A stretch of DNA of 52,299 bases. It comes from Paraburkholderia caffeinitolerans (GTDB taxonomy: Bacteria > Pseudomonadota > Gammaproteobacteria > Burkholderiales > Burkholderiaceae). Below are positions 15,911-23,790 of the stretch, piece by piece. Within the stretch, counting starts at the first letter, position 1; each line of letters begins with the position of its first letter. The notes beneath the pieces were generated by a model. That model had not been told where the DNA came from, searched no databases, and saw nothing but the letters and a program-made list of their open reading frames with translations. The position numbers were made by a program, and so were the translations under genes. The stretch lies in NCBI RefSeq assembly GCF_902859945.1, contig NZ_CADIKL010000051.1:1-52299 (forward strand). The letters are read 5' to 3'.

Positions 15911-17399
15911 CCCGAAAACGCTCACCTTGGAGGTCTGCGCCTGCTTGCCGGGCTCCTGACCGGCTCTGGGTTCCGGCTTGCCGCGTGTGTTCCAGGTCGA
16001 TTCGAAAGGTGTCGTTCGGCTCCCGAATATGCTCACCTGAAAAATTTCCTGGCGCAAACGCAACCAAACACAACGACTAGCCGGAGCCTCACCGCCCCGC
16101 CAGACGGGCGCAACAGGCCCTCAAAAGGGCCCTGACGGCTGCCACACGGGCTCCCAGTATCGCTGCGACACGAACAGAACGGCGGGCCCGCAGCGGGGTC
16201 TGCAACGCGCCAAGCCTGCCTGCCCACGATGAAGCCGGTTGCACGAAGGTGCCGCGCCGCGCAAAAAGCACTTCCGGTGCCTGCCTCCTGCAGTGCCTCG
16301 GTCTCAGAGGGCTAACCTCAAGAGACCCGGACCGTCAAAAGAACCTGTCAATCCGCCAGCTTGCCTCAGATCTCCCGAAAAAGCTCACCTTAGGCACAGC
16401 ATGGTTCCCGATCCAGCAATCCTTCTGGCCATTGCAGCAAACCGGATACCCGCCATCCCGGTCCCGAAAACGCTCACCTTTAAGTCGGGCAGGAATCTGA
16501 GACCCGGATACCTCGAGCCGCCATGATCGTTCCCGAAAAGCCTCACCTTTAGCCCTGTACCCCTGAAAAAGCCAATAGATTCCTAGGGTTATCCACAATG
16601 CACTGGATGCGGCCAACGCGTCCTGTTGTTCCCGAAAAACCTCACCTCAAGACCTTATGCAAGCGGAACGAGCGAATTACGACCGGTCGCCAGATGCCCC
16701 TGAAAAATCTCACCTTCCAGAATTCACGGAAACATCAACGGCAGTCCCATGCCGTTACCTATCAACCTTCCAGGGCCGTCAAATATCGATTTATTCCCGA
16801 AAAAACTCACCTGAGTCGCTTTTTTGGCCCAAATCTGCTCCCGAAAAGACTCACCTCATGCGCACACCGGACCAAGAACGCGGCCGGTTTCGCGGCACTG
16901 CGACAAACTCCCGTAAAGACTCACCTTGATACGCAGATGGCATCGGAAAAACATTGAAATCCCTTCCAGCGCAACCGTCTCCCCGCACGGACAAGGACTC
17001 TTGTACTCCTGTAAAAGCTCACCTCAAGCTCCGTTCAGCCGCAAATCCGGTCAAAATGCCCCCTCGGCTCCCGAAAAACTTCACCTTCGCCTGGCGATTT
17101 TTCCCGATCTCCCTCACCACAGCTTCCAGGCGCCCCAGATTGACGTCAAAAAGCAGCCAAATCGATGGTCCTGAATCCACTCACCGTTGCATTTCATGTA
17201 ACAACATCCACTGTCCCGATGTAGCCGGGCTGGCACCACGAATAGCTCCCGTATTGACTCACCCTTGCTTCCTGGTCAAGAATCAGGCCGATCCTGAACC
17301 CCCTCACGTCCTGTCCCGCAGGCGCTCACCGCTGTCCCTGAAGCCCATCACCCGCCTGTCCCGCAGAGTCTCACCACCGCTCCCGTAAAACTTCACCTC
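15911..17399 (+). repeat. Chromosome 2 replication origin: about 20 iterons
   Basis: An 18-bp motif near CCCGAAAANNCTCACCTT recurs in one orientation. Clear copies start at 15911, 16022, 16374, 16463, 16532, 16631, 16699, 16796, 16840, 16910, 17008, 17070, 17248 and 17382; weaker copies (CCCGCA or CCTGA variants) start at 17103, 17170, about 17292, 17315, about 17336 and 17360. Spacing is irregular and shrinks toward 17.4 kb. With no gene between repA and kfrA, a perfect DnaA box at 16589 and an AT-rich region following, this is most simply the RepA-binding origin. The open frames here are not protein-like. Confidence 0.9.
16589..16597 (+). promoter_or_regulatory. DnaA box inside the iteron array
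   Basis: Exact TTATCCACA, within the largest iteron-free gap between the copies at 16532 and 16631. A second site with one mismatch (ATATCCACA) lies at 17517-17525, beyond the array. This is expected of an iteron origin that needs both Rep and DnaA. Confidence 0.8.
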
Positions 17400-17798
17400 A
17401 TCGGGCTGAAACCCATGCCAGGTAAGGGTTTGCTGTGGCGTTAACGTCTTTTAACAGGTATCAAGGGTGTTTACTTTTATTACTCTCTAGCACCTCTACC
17501 CCGCGAGCCCTTTGGGATATCCACACCCCAACCGCTCTGCAAAGACGTTATTGGCAGCACATCGGTTCGTGAAACAACGCCGATAAACAGTTAGCAACCA
17601 GAAAAGCCAGCATTTTCAATCGCTTATAGCGCATACTTAGCTTTGTTTCACGAAACACCAACCCTGGCGACACCAAAATGGGTTTTTGAAGCCGCTGTTT
17701 CACCTGAATTTCTCGCTCGCCAAAAGTCATGGTGATAATCGTATCGATCAATACGTAATTTGTTATTATTCGATCCGTTATCCCCCGCAGAGACGACC
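17400..17798. other. AT-rich stretch (candidate DNA-unwinding element) and kfrA upstream region
   Basis: About 400 bases of unusually low GC between the last iteron and kfrA. It has GTTAACGTCTTTTAAC and TGTTTACTTTTATTACT around 17439-17487 (the likely unwinding zone next to the iterons) and AATACGTAATTTGTTATTATT at 17750-17770. A dyad TGTTTCACGAAACA at 17644-17657 and a related GTTCGTGAAACA at 17565-17576 could be operators for KfrA, which in IncP plasmids represses its own promoter. Function inferred. Confidence 0.55.
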
Positions 17799-19010
17799 AT
17801 GATTCGAGACGAAGATCGCCACGCCCTCCGCGAAGAGCTGGAAGCGTTGCGCAAAGACGGCGCTAGGCGTCAGGACTTGTCGCTGCATGCCTGCAAGCGG
17901 CTCTTTTTCGATTTCGGCATCCGTCCCTCAATGGCCACCGTCCGGGATTTGACTCAGACCGGCAGCGCCAGCGACATTCCGAAGGACATCGAGCTTTTCT
18001 GGCAACGCATTCGTGCAGCGTCCAAGGTGCGCGTCGGCAGTGGCGCGATTCCGCCCGCGCTGGAAGAACGCGCAGGCGAGTTTCTTGGCGCTCTTTATGA
18101 AGAGGCGCAGACGTTTGCCCGCCATACCCTCGAAGCTGAGCGCAAGGAAATCGAGTCGGGTCGCCAGGACGCCGAGCAGGCGTTACGCGATGCCCAAGCC
18201 CGAAGCCTGGCCGCCGATGAAATGCTTCAGCGCAGCGAGGCGCGTATCGAAGCGGCCTGGACTCGCGTGCGCGAGCTCGAAAACCAGTTGGCGGCGGCGT
18301 CCGCGCATGGCGCATCGCATCAGGACAGTCTGCAGGCCACCGTGCGCCGCCTCGAGACCGAAAACGAGTCGCTTCAGAAGCGTATCGACACCGAGCAGAC
18401 CACCAACGCCGGGTTGCGCGACCGGATCGACCGCCTGCACGAAGACATGCGCAAAAGCACCGAGCACTACGCGCAGCAGATCAAGGATGCGCTTGCTGAA
18501 GCCGAGCGCCGCGTGAAGCCGATGCTGGTCGAGCTCGATTCGCTGCGCACGATGTCGTCCACGTGGCAGTCGGCGCAGCGCGACGCAAGCAAGAAGGAAT
18601 TCGAGTTCATCCAGCAACTGGCCACGGCCAAGGCGCGGGCAGACCGGCTCGACGCCGTGCTGCGCGAGCGCTCGGACGAGGTCGAGGTGCTTACGCGTCA
18701 GGTGGCGACGTTGCGCGCGCAACAGGGTGTCGATGGTTCGGTGGCCGGTGTGCTGTGCGCGCTTGCGCAGTCGGGCCGTCTTGGCGACGAAGATCTGGCG
18801 CGGCTCGGCACGAGCGTCGACGCCCAGGTGAGCTTGCCCGCGCATTGTCCGAACTGTGAAGACGGCGAGCCGGAGTTGGCCGAGGTCGATGGCCGCTTCG
18901 AACTGTCGTGCCCCGAATGTGAATACACCTCGGGCCTTGGGGCGTCGCGGCTGGAGGTCGTGGCACGCTTCGTCACGCGCAAGAAAGATGCCGACAACCC
19001 GGTGAGGTGA
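17799..19010 (+). CDS. KfrA-like DNA-binding coiled-coil protein with C-terminal zinc ribbon
   Basis: 403 residues from the ATG at 17799. The N-terminal about 95 residues resemble the KfrA_N DNA-binding domain (ACKRLFFDFGIRPSMATVRDLT). A long heptad-rich coiled coil follows to about residue 330 (ATVRRLETENESLQKRI and many similar). The C-terminus has CPNC (C350, C353) and CPEC (C371, C374) 17 residues apart, a zinc-ribbon arrangement not usual in plasmid KfrA. KfrA proteins support plasmid stability as filament-forming transcription regulators; here it would serve the secondary chromosome. Its TGA stop sits inside a reverse iteron copy. Confidence 0.85.
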   Translation: MIRDEDRHALREELEALRKDGARRQDLSLHACKRLFFDFGIRPSMATVRDLTQTGSASDIPKDIELFWQRIRAASKVRVGSGAIPPALEERAGEFLGALYEEAQTFARHTLEAERKEIESGRQDAEQALRDAQARSLAADEMLQRSEARIEAAWTRVRELENQLAAASAHGASHQDSLQATVRRLETENESLQKRIDTEQTTNAGLRDRIDRLHEDMRKSTEHYAQQIKDALAEAERRVKPMLVELDSLRTMSSTWQSAQRDASKKEFEFIQQLATAKARADRLDAVLRERSDEVEVLTRQVATLRAQQGVDGSVAGVLCALAQSGRLGDEDLARLGTSVDAQVSLPAHCPNCEDGEPELAEVDGRFELSCPECEYTSGLGASRLEVVARFVTRKKDADNPVR

Positions 19011-19056
19011 GTGCTTACGGGACGCACTGGGCGCCAAAACAGTGAGCTTTTACGGG
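19004..19056 (-). repeat. Two reverse-oriented iterons at the end of kfrA
   Basis: Complement strand reads CCCGTAAGCACTCACCTC at 19021-19004 and CCCGTAAAAGCTCACTGT at 19056-19039. Both match the origin iteron but point the other way. The first contains the kfrA stop codon. They place RepA-type sites about 1.6 kb past the main array. Confidence 0.8.
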
Positions 19057-19126
19057 GGGCTCGGCGTGACGCGAGGCCGGCGGGCAGCGTCTGCGCACGG
19101 TTGCCCGGTGTGTCTCAACTAGCGTT

Positions 19127-20122
19127 TCAACCCGCGTCGGGCGCTGCGTCCGTGGATTGCCCGGAGGTCTTCCGGTCGGCCCAGACGCGCCACGCGCGAT
19201 GGAGCCGGCCAGCGGAAATTGGTTGCAGGAACCCGAGCCACTGGCCGACCTGATCGGCGTCCACTCCCCGCTCGAACAGATCCGCCGCGTAGCTGTTGCG
19301 CAGGGTTTGCGGACTCGCGCGTTCGGCGCGGGTTTGCGCGATGCCGGCCTCATCCATGAGCGCATCGATCGCGCGCAGCACCGTGGCCTTGTGCATCGGG
19401 CGCCCGTTGGGCGAGCCGGGAAACGCGAGTTGCCCGGGCAGACCCGCGAGGCGGCGCGCTTCGAGCCATGCCCCCATCACGTCGATCGCGAACGGCGCGA
19501 GCTGCGTGCGGTGCGTGAAGGCCGGATTGTCGGCTTCGATGGTGATCCAGTCCGAGCCAATCGAGGTGGCGTCGAGCTTGAGCGCGATGGCGTCGCCGGT
19601 TTTCAGGCCGCCGCCGAGAAAGACCGCGACGAGCGCCCGGTCGCGCCGTTCGCGCCAGCGCTTCGCGGCCGACTGCTCGGTGAGCGGCGCGAACAGCCGC
19701 GCGATCACGGCGGCGCGTTCCAACGCGGTGAGAAAACCGGTAGGTTCGTTCTCGCGTGCGTTGCGCCAGGCCGCCTCGCCGTCCTGGGCGATGAAGCGCG
19801 CGGGGTTCGTGGAAGCCAGCTCGATCTGGCGCACGTGGTCGAGCACGCGCTCGATGAGGCGCAGATAGCGCAGCCGCTGCGGCTTCTTCACGTCGAGCCC
19901 CGCGACGAATTCGGCGATCGTGCCGGTGTCCACGGAAATAATCGTCTTGCGCCTGAGCGCGAGCCATTCGAGGAAGCGTCCCCATTGCACGCGGTAGACG
20001 TCGGCGGACGATTGGCGCAAGTCCTGGGCGGCGAGCCAGGCATCGAAGGCGGCGACCGGATCGTCTTGCCAGTCCTTGCGCTGCTGGTCGAAGAGATCGC
20101 GAGAGGATTGGGAGGCGCTCAT
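19127..20122 (-). CDS. Tyrosine-recombinase-like protein, catalytic residues degenerate
   Basis: 331 residues. The N-terminal SAM-like core-binding domain (about 15-110; FDAWLAAQDLRQSSADVYRVQWGRF is split here as FDAWLAAQDL and RVQWGRFLEWL) is followed by a catalytic-fold domain. Aligned by eye to XerC/D, GLR is GLK (K174), HxLR is QTLR (Q272, R275), LGH is LGF (F298), and no Tyr lies where the nucleophile should be (about 307-308, Leu-His). It should therefore not cleave DNA in the usual way and may be a DNA-binding protein. Second gene after the unknown gene at 20196, 73 bases apart, behind the LexA box. Its own ATG is preceded by TAACGGAAGC. Confidence 0.82.
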   Translation of the reverse strand: MSASQSSRDLFDQQRKDWQDDPVAAFDAWLAAQDLRQSSADVYRVQWGRFLEWLALRRKTIISVDTGTIAEFVAGLDVKKPQRLRYLRLIERVLDHVRQIELASTNPARFIAQDGEAAWRNARENEPTGFLTALERAAVIARLFAPLTEQSAAKRWRERRDRALVAVFLGGGLKTGDAIALKLDATSIGSDWITIEADNPAFTHRTQLAPFAIDVMGAWLEARRLAGLPGQLAFPGSPNGRPMHKATVLRAIDALMDEAGIAQTRAERASPQTLRNSYAADLFERGVDADQVGQWLGFLQPISAGRLHRAWRVWADRKTSGQSTDAAPDAG

Positions 20123-20195
20123 TACTATGCTTCCGTTAGTTGCGTAGCAGGGAGGCATTCTAGCGAAATTTGCCGCTGTGGGGCTTCCTTCCGAG

Positions 20196-20600
20196 TCAGC
20201 CGCCCCAGGCGCGCGGGCGTGTCGCCGCGGCATGTCGCTGGGCGTCGCGCCGCGCCTCTTCGGTGCTTTGGGCCGCCCGCTCATAGGCGTTGACGGCGAA
20301 GGCGAAGACGGCCGGCAGGGCATTGGACTGCCCGAAATGGACTGTTTCGTCGGTTTCCGGGTACGCGAGATCGCCCGGACGCTGGAACAGACCGAGCATG
20401 AGTCCGTCGTGACGGCTCGCGAACCCGAGGTCGGCGAGCGCTTCCGCTTCGATCGCGTGCAGCAGGCGCCAGCTAAGCGGCACTTGCTGGGCGATGTAAC
20501 GCTGCGCAATGTCGCGCACGATCTGTTCGAGGTCGCGTGCGGCTGCCTGAAAACGCAAGGCGGCCAGTTCCTGCTCGTTCAGGATGGGCGAGGTCTGCAT
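20196..20600 (-). CDS. Conserved-looking hypothetical protein, first gene behind LexA box
   Basis: 134 residues that I do not recognise. The first half is helical (LNEQELAALRFQAAARDLEQ; IAQRYIAQQVPLSWRLLHAI), the tail is Ala/Arg-rich, and there is no signal peptide or membrane segment. The start at 20600-20598 has GGAGAG seven bases upstream, and a near-perfect LexA operator lies 22 bases before it. It probably forms an operon with the recombinase-like gene downstream. The coding pattern (strong GC3 bias) supports a real gene. Confidence 0.7.
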   Translation of the reverse strand: MQTSPILNEQELAALRFQAAARDLEQIVRDIAQRYIAQQVPLSWRLLHAIEAEALADLGFASRHDGLMLGLFQRPGDLAYPETDETVHFGQSNALPAVFAFAVNAYERAAQSTEEARRDAQRHAAATRPRAWGG

Positions 20601-20621
20601 GGGCTCTCCGGTCGTTCTTTT

Positions 20622-20641
20622 TACTGTATAAATATACAGTA
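20622..20641. promoter_or_regulatory. LexA (SOS) box
   Basis: TACTGTATAAATATACAGTA matches the LexA consensus TACTGTATATATATACAGTA at 19 of 20 positions, with the obligatory CTGT-N8-ACAG. It lies upstream of the gene starting at 20600 and the site itself contains a TATAAAT -10-like sequence, so LexA binding would block transcription. Confidence 0.92.
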
Positions 20642-20681
20642 GTCGGAGCGTTCGTGCAGCCTCATCCGTTCAGCCATGCAT

Positions 20682-21410
20682 TCAGCCGTGAATCACGATA
20701 AGCAGCGCGCGCGCCTCGCCCTTGCCCACGTTGCGGATCGCATGCGGCTGGTCGGCGATATAGCGCGCGGTATCCGCCGTCTTCAGGCGCTCGTGCGCGC
20801 TGGCAGCCTCCACTTCGATAGTGCCCTGCAACACGGTCAGATGCTCGCGCGTGCCAGGCTCGTGCGCGGCCGACACCAGCGCGCCGCCCGGCTTGAGCGT
20901 GAGTTCGTACCACTCGAAATGGCCGGCCAGCTCGATCGGCCCCCACACGCGCAGTTGATAGCCGGCCTCGTGGCCGTGCAAGGTGGGGATGTCGTGCGGC
21001 CCGGCCACCGTGATGGCGTCGGGCGCGCGCGGCGCCGCGAACAGCGAGTCGAGCTTCACGCCCAGCGCGTTAGTGAGCCGCCAGGCCACGGCGATTGTCG
21101 GGTTTGCCTTGTCGCGCTCGATTTCCGATAGCATGGATTTCGAGACGCCGGCCGCGCGCGAGAGTTCGTCGAGTGTCATCCGGCGCTCGCTGCGCAGGCG
21201 CTGGATCTGCTCGCCCACGCGCGGCGGTGCGGCAGGCGCGGCGGCGCCCGACCGTTCCGTCGCCGGGATGGCCGCGGCGCGGGTTTTGCGCGGCCGGGTT
21301 TTAACGCCGGCGCCGGTGTCCGCATGGGTGCCGGAATCGGCGTTTGCGTTGCCCCCTGCGCGGGAACCGGATGGGGAACCTGAGCCGGTGCTTGCCATGG
21401 ACTGCCTCAT
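20682..21410 (-). CDS. XRE-family regulator with cupin domain
   Basis: 242 residues (alternative start at 21398). A low-complexity N-terminus of about 60 residues precedes a helix-turn-helix (IQRLRSERRMTLDELSRAAG, then VSKSMLSEIERDKANPT) and a C-terminal cupin sensor (YELTLKPGGALVSAAHEPGT, then EHLTVLQGTIEVE). Such HTH-cupin proteins sense small metabolites. It is divergent from kbl-tdh with a palindromic gap of 110 bases, so it probably controls threonine catabolism as well as itself; that role is inferred from position. Confidence 0.9.
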   Translation of the reverse strand: MRQSMASTGSGSPSGSRAGGNANADSGTHADTGAGVKTRPRKTRAAAIPATERSGAAAPAAPPRVGEQIQRLRSERRMTLDELSRAAGVSKSMLSEIERDKANPTIAVAWRLTNALGVKLDSLFAAPRAPDAITVAGPHDIPTLHGHEAGYQLRVWGPIELAGHFEWYELTLKPGGALVSAAHEPGTREHLTVLQGTIEVEAASAHERLKTADTARYIADQPHAIRNVGKGEARALLIVIHG

Positions 21411-21421
21411 CGATTAAAGTT

Positions 21422-21456
21422 GTTCGACATACCGAACTTAAGTTCGGAAAAACGAA
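21422..21456. promoter_or_regulatory. Palindromic operator between XRE-cupin gene and kbl
   Basis: CCGAACTTAAGTTCGG (21432-21447) is a perfect 16-bp palindrome. TTCG/CGAA half-sites continue on both sides: GTTCG-N6-CGAAC at 21422-21437 and TTCG-N6-CGAA at 21443-21456. This gives a run of overlapping half-sites, as expected for a dimeric HTH regulator binding next to its own and the kbl promoter. Confidence 0.7.
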
Positions 21457-21521
21457 TAAATTCGCTTGGAGCTGACGGCGACTATACCAGCCGCGGTTCT
21501 TCATGTGAGGAGCACGATGCA

Positions 21522-22721
21522 ATGAGCACTTCCTGGCTTGATCACCTGCGCGCGACGCTCGACCAGATTCGCGCGGACGGTTTCTACAAGAGCGAGCGCG
21601 TGATCGCGACGCCGCAGTCGTCGTCCATCGGCCTCGCCGACGGCAGCGGCGTGCTGAACTTCTGCGCCAACAATTATCTGGGTCTCGCGAACGACGCGCG
21701 CCTGGTCGCCGCCGCGAAGGACGGGCTCGATCGCGACGGCTTCGGCATGGCCTCGGTGCGCTTCATCTGCGGCACGCAAACCGTGCACAAGCAGCTCGAA
21801 AGCGCGCTCGCCGCATTCCTGCAGACCGAAGACTGCATTCTCTATTCGAGTTGCTTCGACGCCAACGGCGGCCTCTTCGAAACGCTGCTCGGCGAAGAGG
21901 ACGCGATCATCAGCGACGAGCTCAACCACGCGAGCATCATCGACGGCGTGCGGCTCTCGAAGGCGCGCCGTTATCGCTACAAGAACAACGATCTCGCCGA
22001 TCTCGAAGCGAAACTGCGCGAAGCCGATGAAGCCGGCGCGCGCTACAAGCTCATCGCGACTGACGGCGTGTTTTCGATGGACGGCATCATCGCCGACCTG
22101 AAGGGCATCTGCGATCTGGCCGACCGCTACGATGCCCTCGTGATGGTCGACGACTCGCATGCCGTGGGCTTCATCGGCGCGCATGGCCGCGGCACCCCCG
22201 AGCACTGCGGCGTGGCGCAGCGCGTCGACATCATCACGGGCACGCTCGGCAAGGCGCTGGGTGGCGCGTCCGGTGGCTACGTTGCGGCGAAGAAGGAAGT
22301 GATCGAGCTGCTGCGCCAGCGCTCGCGTCCGTACCTGTTCTCGAACACGCTCACGCCGAGCATCGCGGCCGCGTCGCTCGCGGTGCTGGAACTGATCGCG
22401 AGCGACGAAGGCGCGCAACTGCGCGCGCGCGTGCAGGCCAACGGCGCGCATTTCCGCCGCGAGATGAGCGCGCTGGGCTTTACGCTCGTACCCGGCGAGC
22501 ACCCGATCATTCCGGTGATGCTGGGCGACGCGCGGGTGGCCGCGCAGATGGCGGAGGCGCTGCTGCACGAAGGCGTCTACGTGATCGGCTTTTCGTATCC
22601 GGTCGTGCCCAAGGGGCGCGCGCGCATCCGCACGCAGATGAGCGCGGCGCACACACCCGAGCAGATCGACCGCGCCGTGGCTGCGTTTGCGCGCACCGGC
22701 AAGCAGCTTGGCGTGATTTGA
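21522..22721 (+). CDS. kbl: 2-amino-3-ketobutyrate CoA ligase (glycine C-acetyltransferase)
   Basis: 399 residues, the normal Kbl length, from the ATG at 21522 with GAGGAG upstream. PLP-dependent alpha-oxoamine synthase: NFCANNYLGLAND, the Schiff-base neighbourhood TGTLGKALGGASGGY with its Lys, and MVDDSHAVGFIG. It cleaves 2-amino-3-oxobutyrate with CoA into glycine and acetyl-CoA, completing the threonine-to-glycine route begun by Tdh 18 bases downstream. Confidence 0.96.
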   Translation: MSTSWLDHLRATLDQIRADGFYKSERVIATPQSSSIGLADGSGVLNFCANNYLGLANDARLVAAAKDGLDRDGFGMASVRFICGTQTVHKQLESALAAFLQTEDCILYSSCFDANGGLFETLLGEEDAIISDELNHASIIDGVRLSKARRYRYKNNDLADLEAKLREADEAGARYKLIATDGVFSMDGIIADLKGICDLADRYDALVMVDDSHAVGFIGAHGRGTPEHCGVAQRVDIITGTLGKALGGASGGYVAAKKEVIELLRQRSRPYLFSNTLTPSIAAASLAVLELIASDEGAQLRARVQANGAHFRREMSALGFTLVPGEHPIIPVMLGDARVAAQMAEALLHEGVYVIGFSYPVVPKGRARIRTQMSAAHTPEQIDRAVAAFARTGKQLGVI

Positions 22722-22739
22722 ACAGGATGACGAAATAAC

Positions 22740-23771
22740 ATGAAAGCGCTTGCCAAACTCGAACGCGCGCCGGGCCTCACGCTGACCCGCGTGAAGAAGC
22801 CCGAAGTCGGCCACAACGACGTGATGATCAAGATCCGCAAGACGGCGATCTGCGGCACCGATATCCATATCTGGAAGTGGGACGACTGGGCGCAGAAAAC
22901 CATTCCGGTGCCCATGCACGTGGGTCACGAATACGTGGGCGAGATCGTCGAGATGGGCCAGGAAGTGCGCGGCTTTGCCATCGGCGACCGCGTCTCGGGC
23001 GAAGGGCACATCACCTGTGGCTTTTGCCGCAACTGCCGCGCGGGGCGCCGCCATCTGTGCCGCAACACCACGGGCGTGGGCGTGAACCGCGAAGGCGCGT
23101 TCGCCGAATATCTCGTGATTCCGGCCTTCAACGCCTTCAAGATTCCGCCCGAGATCTCCGACGATCTCGCCGCGATCTTCGACCCGTTCGGCAACGCCAC
23201 GCACACGGCGCTCTCGTTCAACCTCGTGGGCGAGGACGTGCTGATTACCGGCGCGGGGCCCATCGGCATCATGGCCGTGGCGATCGCGAAGCACGTGGGC
23301 GCGCGCAATGTGGTGATCACCGATGTGAACGACTACCGGCTCGAGCTCGCGCGCAAGATGGGCGCGACGCGCGCGGTGAACGTCTCGCGCGAATCGCTGC
23401 GCGACGTGATGAGCGAGTTGCACATGACCGAGGGCTTCGACGTGGGCCTCGAAATGTCGGGCGTGCCGAGCGCGTTCACGGCGCTGCTCGAATCGATGAA
23501 CCACGGCGGCAAGGTCGCGCTGCTCGGCATTCCGCCCGCGCAGACCGCCATCGACTGGAATCAGGTCATCTTCAAGGGCCTCGAAATCAAGGGCATTTAT
23601 GGCCGCGAGATGTTCGAGACCTGGTACAAGATGGTCGCGATGCTGCAGAGCGGGCTCGATCTTTCGCCCATCATCACGCACCGTTTCAGCGTGGACGACT
23701 ACGAGAAGGGCTTCGCCGCGATGCTCTCGGGCGAGAGCGGCAAGGTGATTCTCGACTGGACTGGCGCCTGA
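22740..23771 (+). CDS. tdh: L-threonine 3-dehydrogenase
   Basis: 343 residues, zinc-dependent medium-chain dehydrogenase. The catalytic-zinc Cys is in AICGTDIHIW, with GHEYVGEIVE following; structural-zinc cysteines are in CGFCRNCRAGRRHLC; the NAD-binding GAGPIGIMAVAIAKHVGA motif is present. It oxidises L-threonine to 2-amino-3-oxobutyrate with NAD+. Cotranscribed with kbl. Confidence 0.97.
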   Translation: MKALAKLERAPGLTLTRVKKPEVGHNDVMIKIRKTAICGTDIHIWKWDDWAQKTIPVPMHVGHEYVGEIVEMGQEVRGFAIGDRVSGEGHITCGFCRNCRAGRRHLCRNTTGVGVNREGAFAEYLVIPAFNAFKIPPEISDDLAAIFDPFGNATHTALSFNLVGEDVLITGAGPIGIMAVAIAKHVGARNVVITDVNDYRLELARKMGATRAVNVSRESLRDVMSELHMTEGFDVGLEMSGVPSAFTALLESMNHGGKVALLGIPPAQTAIDWNQVIFKGLEIKGIYGREMFETWYKMVAMLQSGLDLSPIITHRFSVDDYEKGFAAMLSGESGKVILDWTGA

Positions 23772-23790
23772 AGCTGAAGCCTCAAAGCGG

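Noticed and set aside
15911..17399. CRISPR array
   Set aside because: Repeats are only 18 bp, degenerate, irregularly spaced (22 to 350 bases) and there are no cas genes; iterons fit better.
17644..17657. Chromosome 1-type parS
   Set aside because: TGTTTCACGAAACA lacks the central GT of the universal parS; kept only as an operator candidate.
20196..20600. Toxin or antitoxin behind the LexA box
   Set aside because: Length and sequence show no toxin fold and the partner gene is recombinase-like; no evidence supports it.
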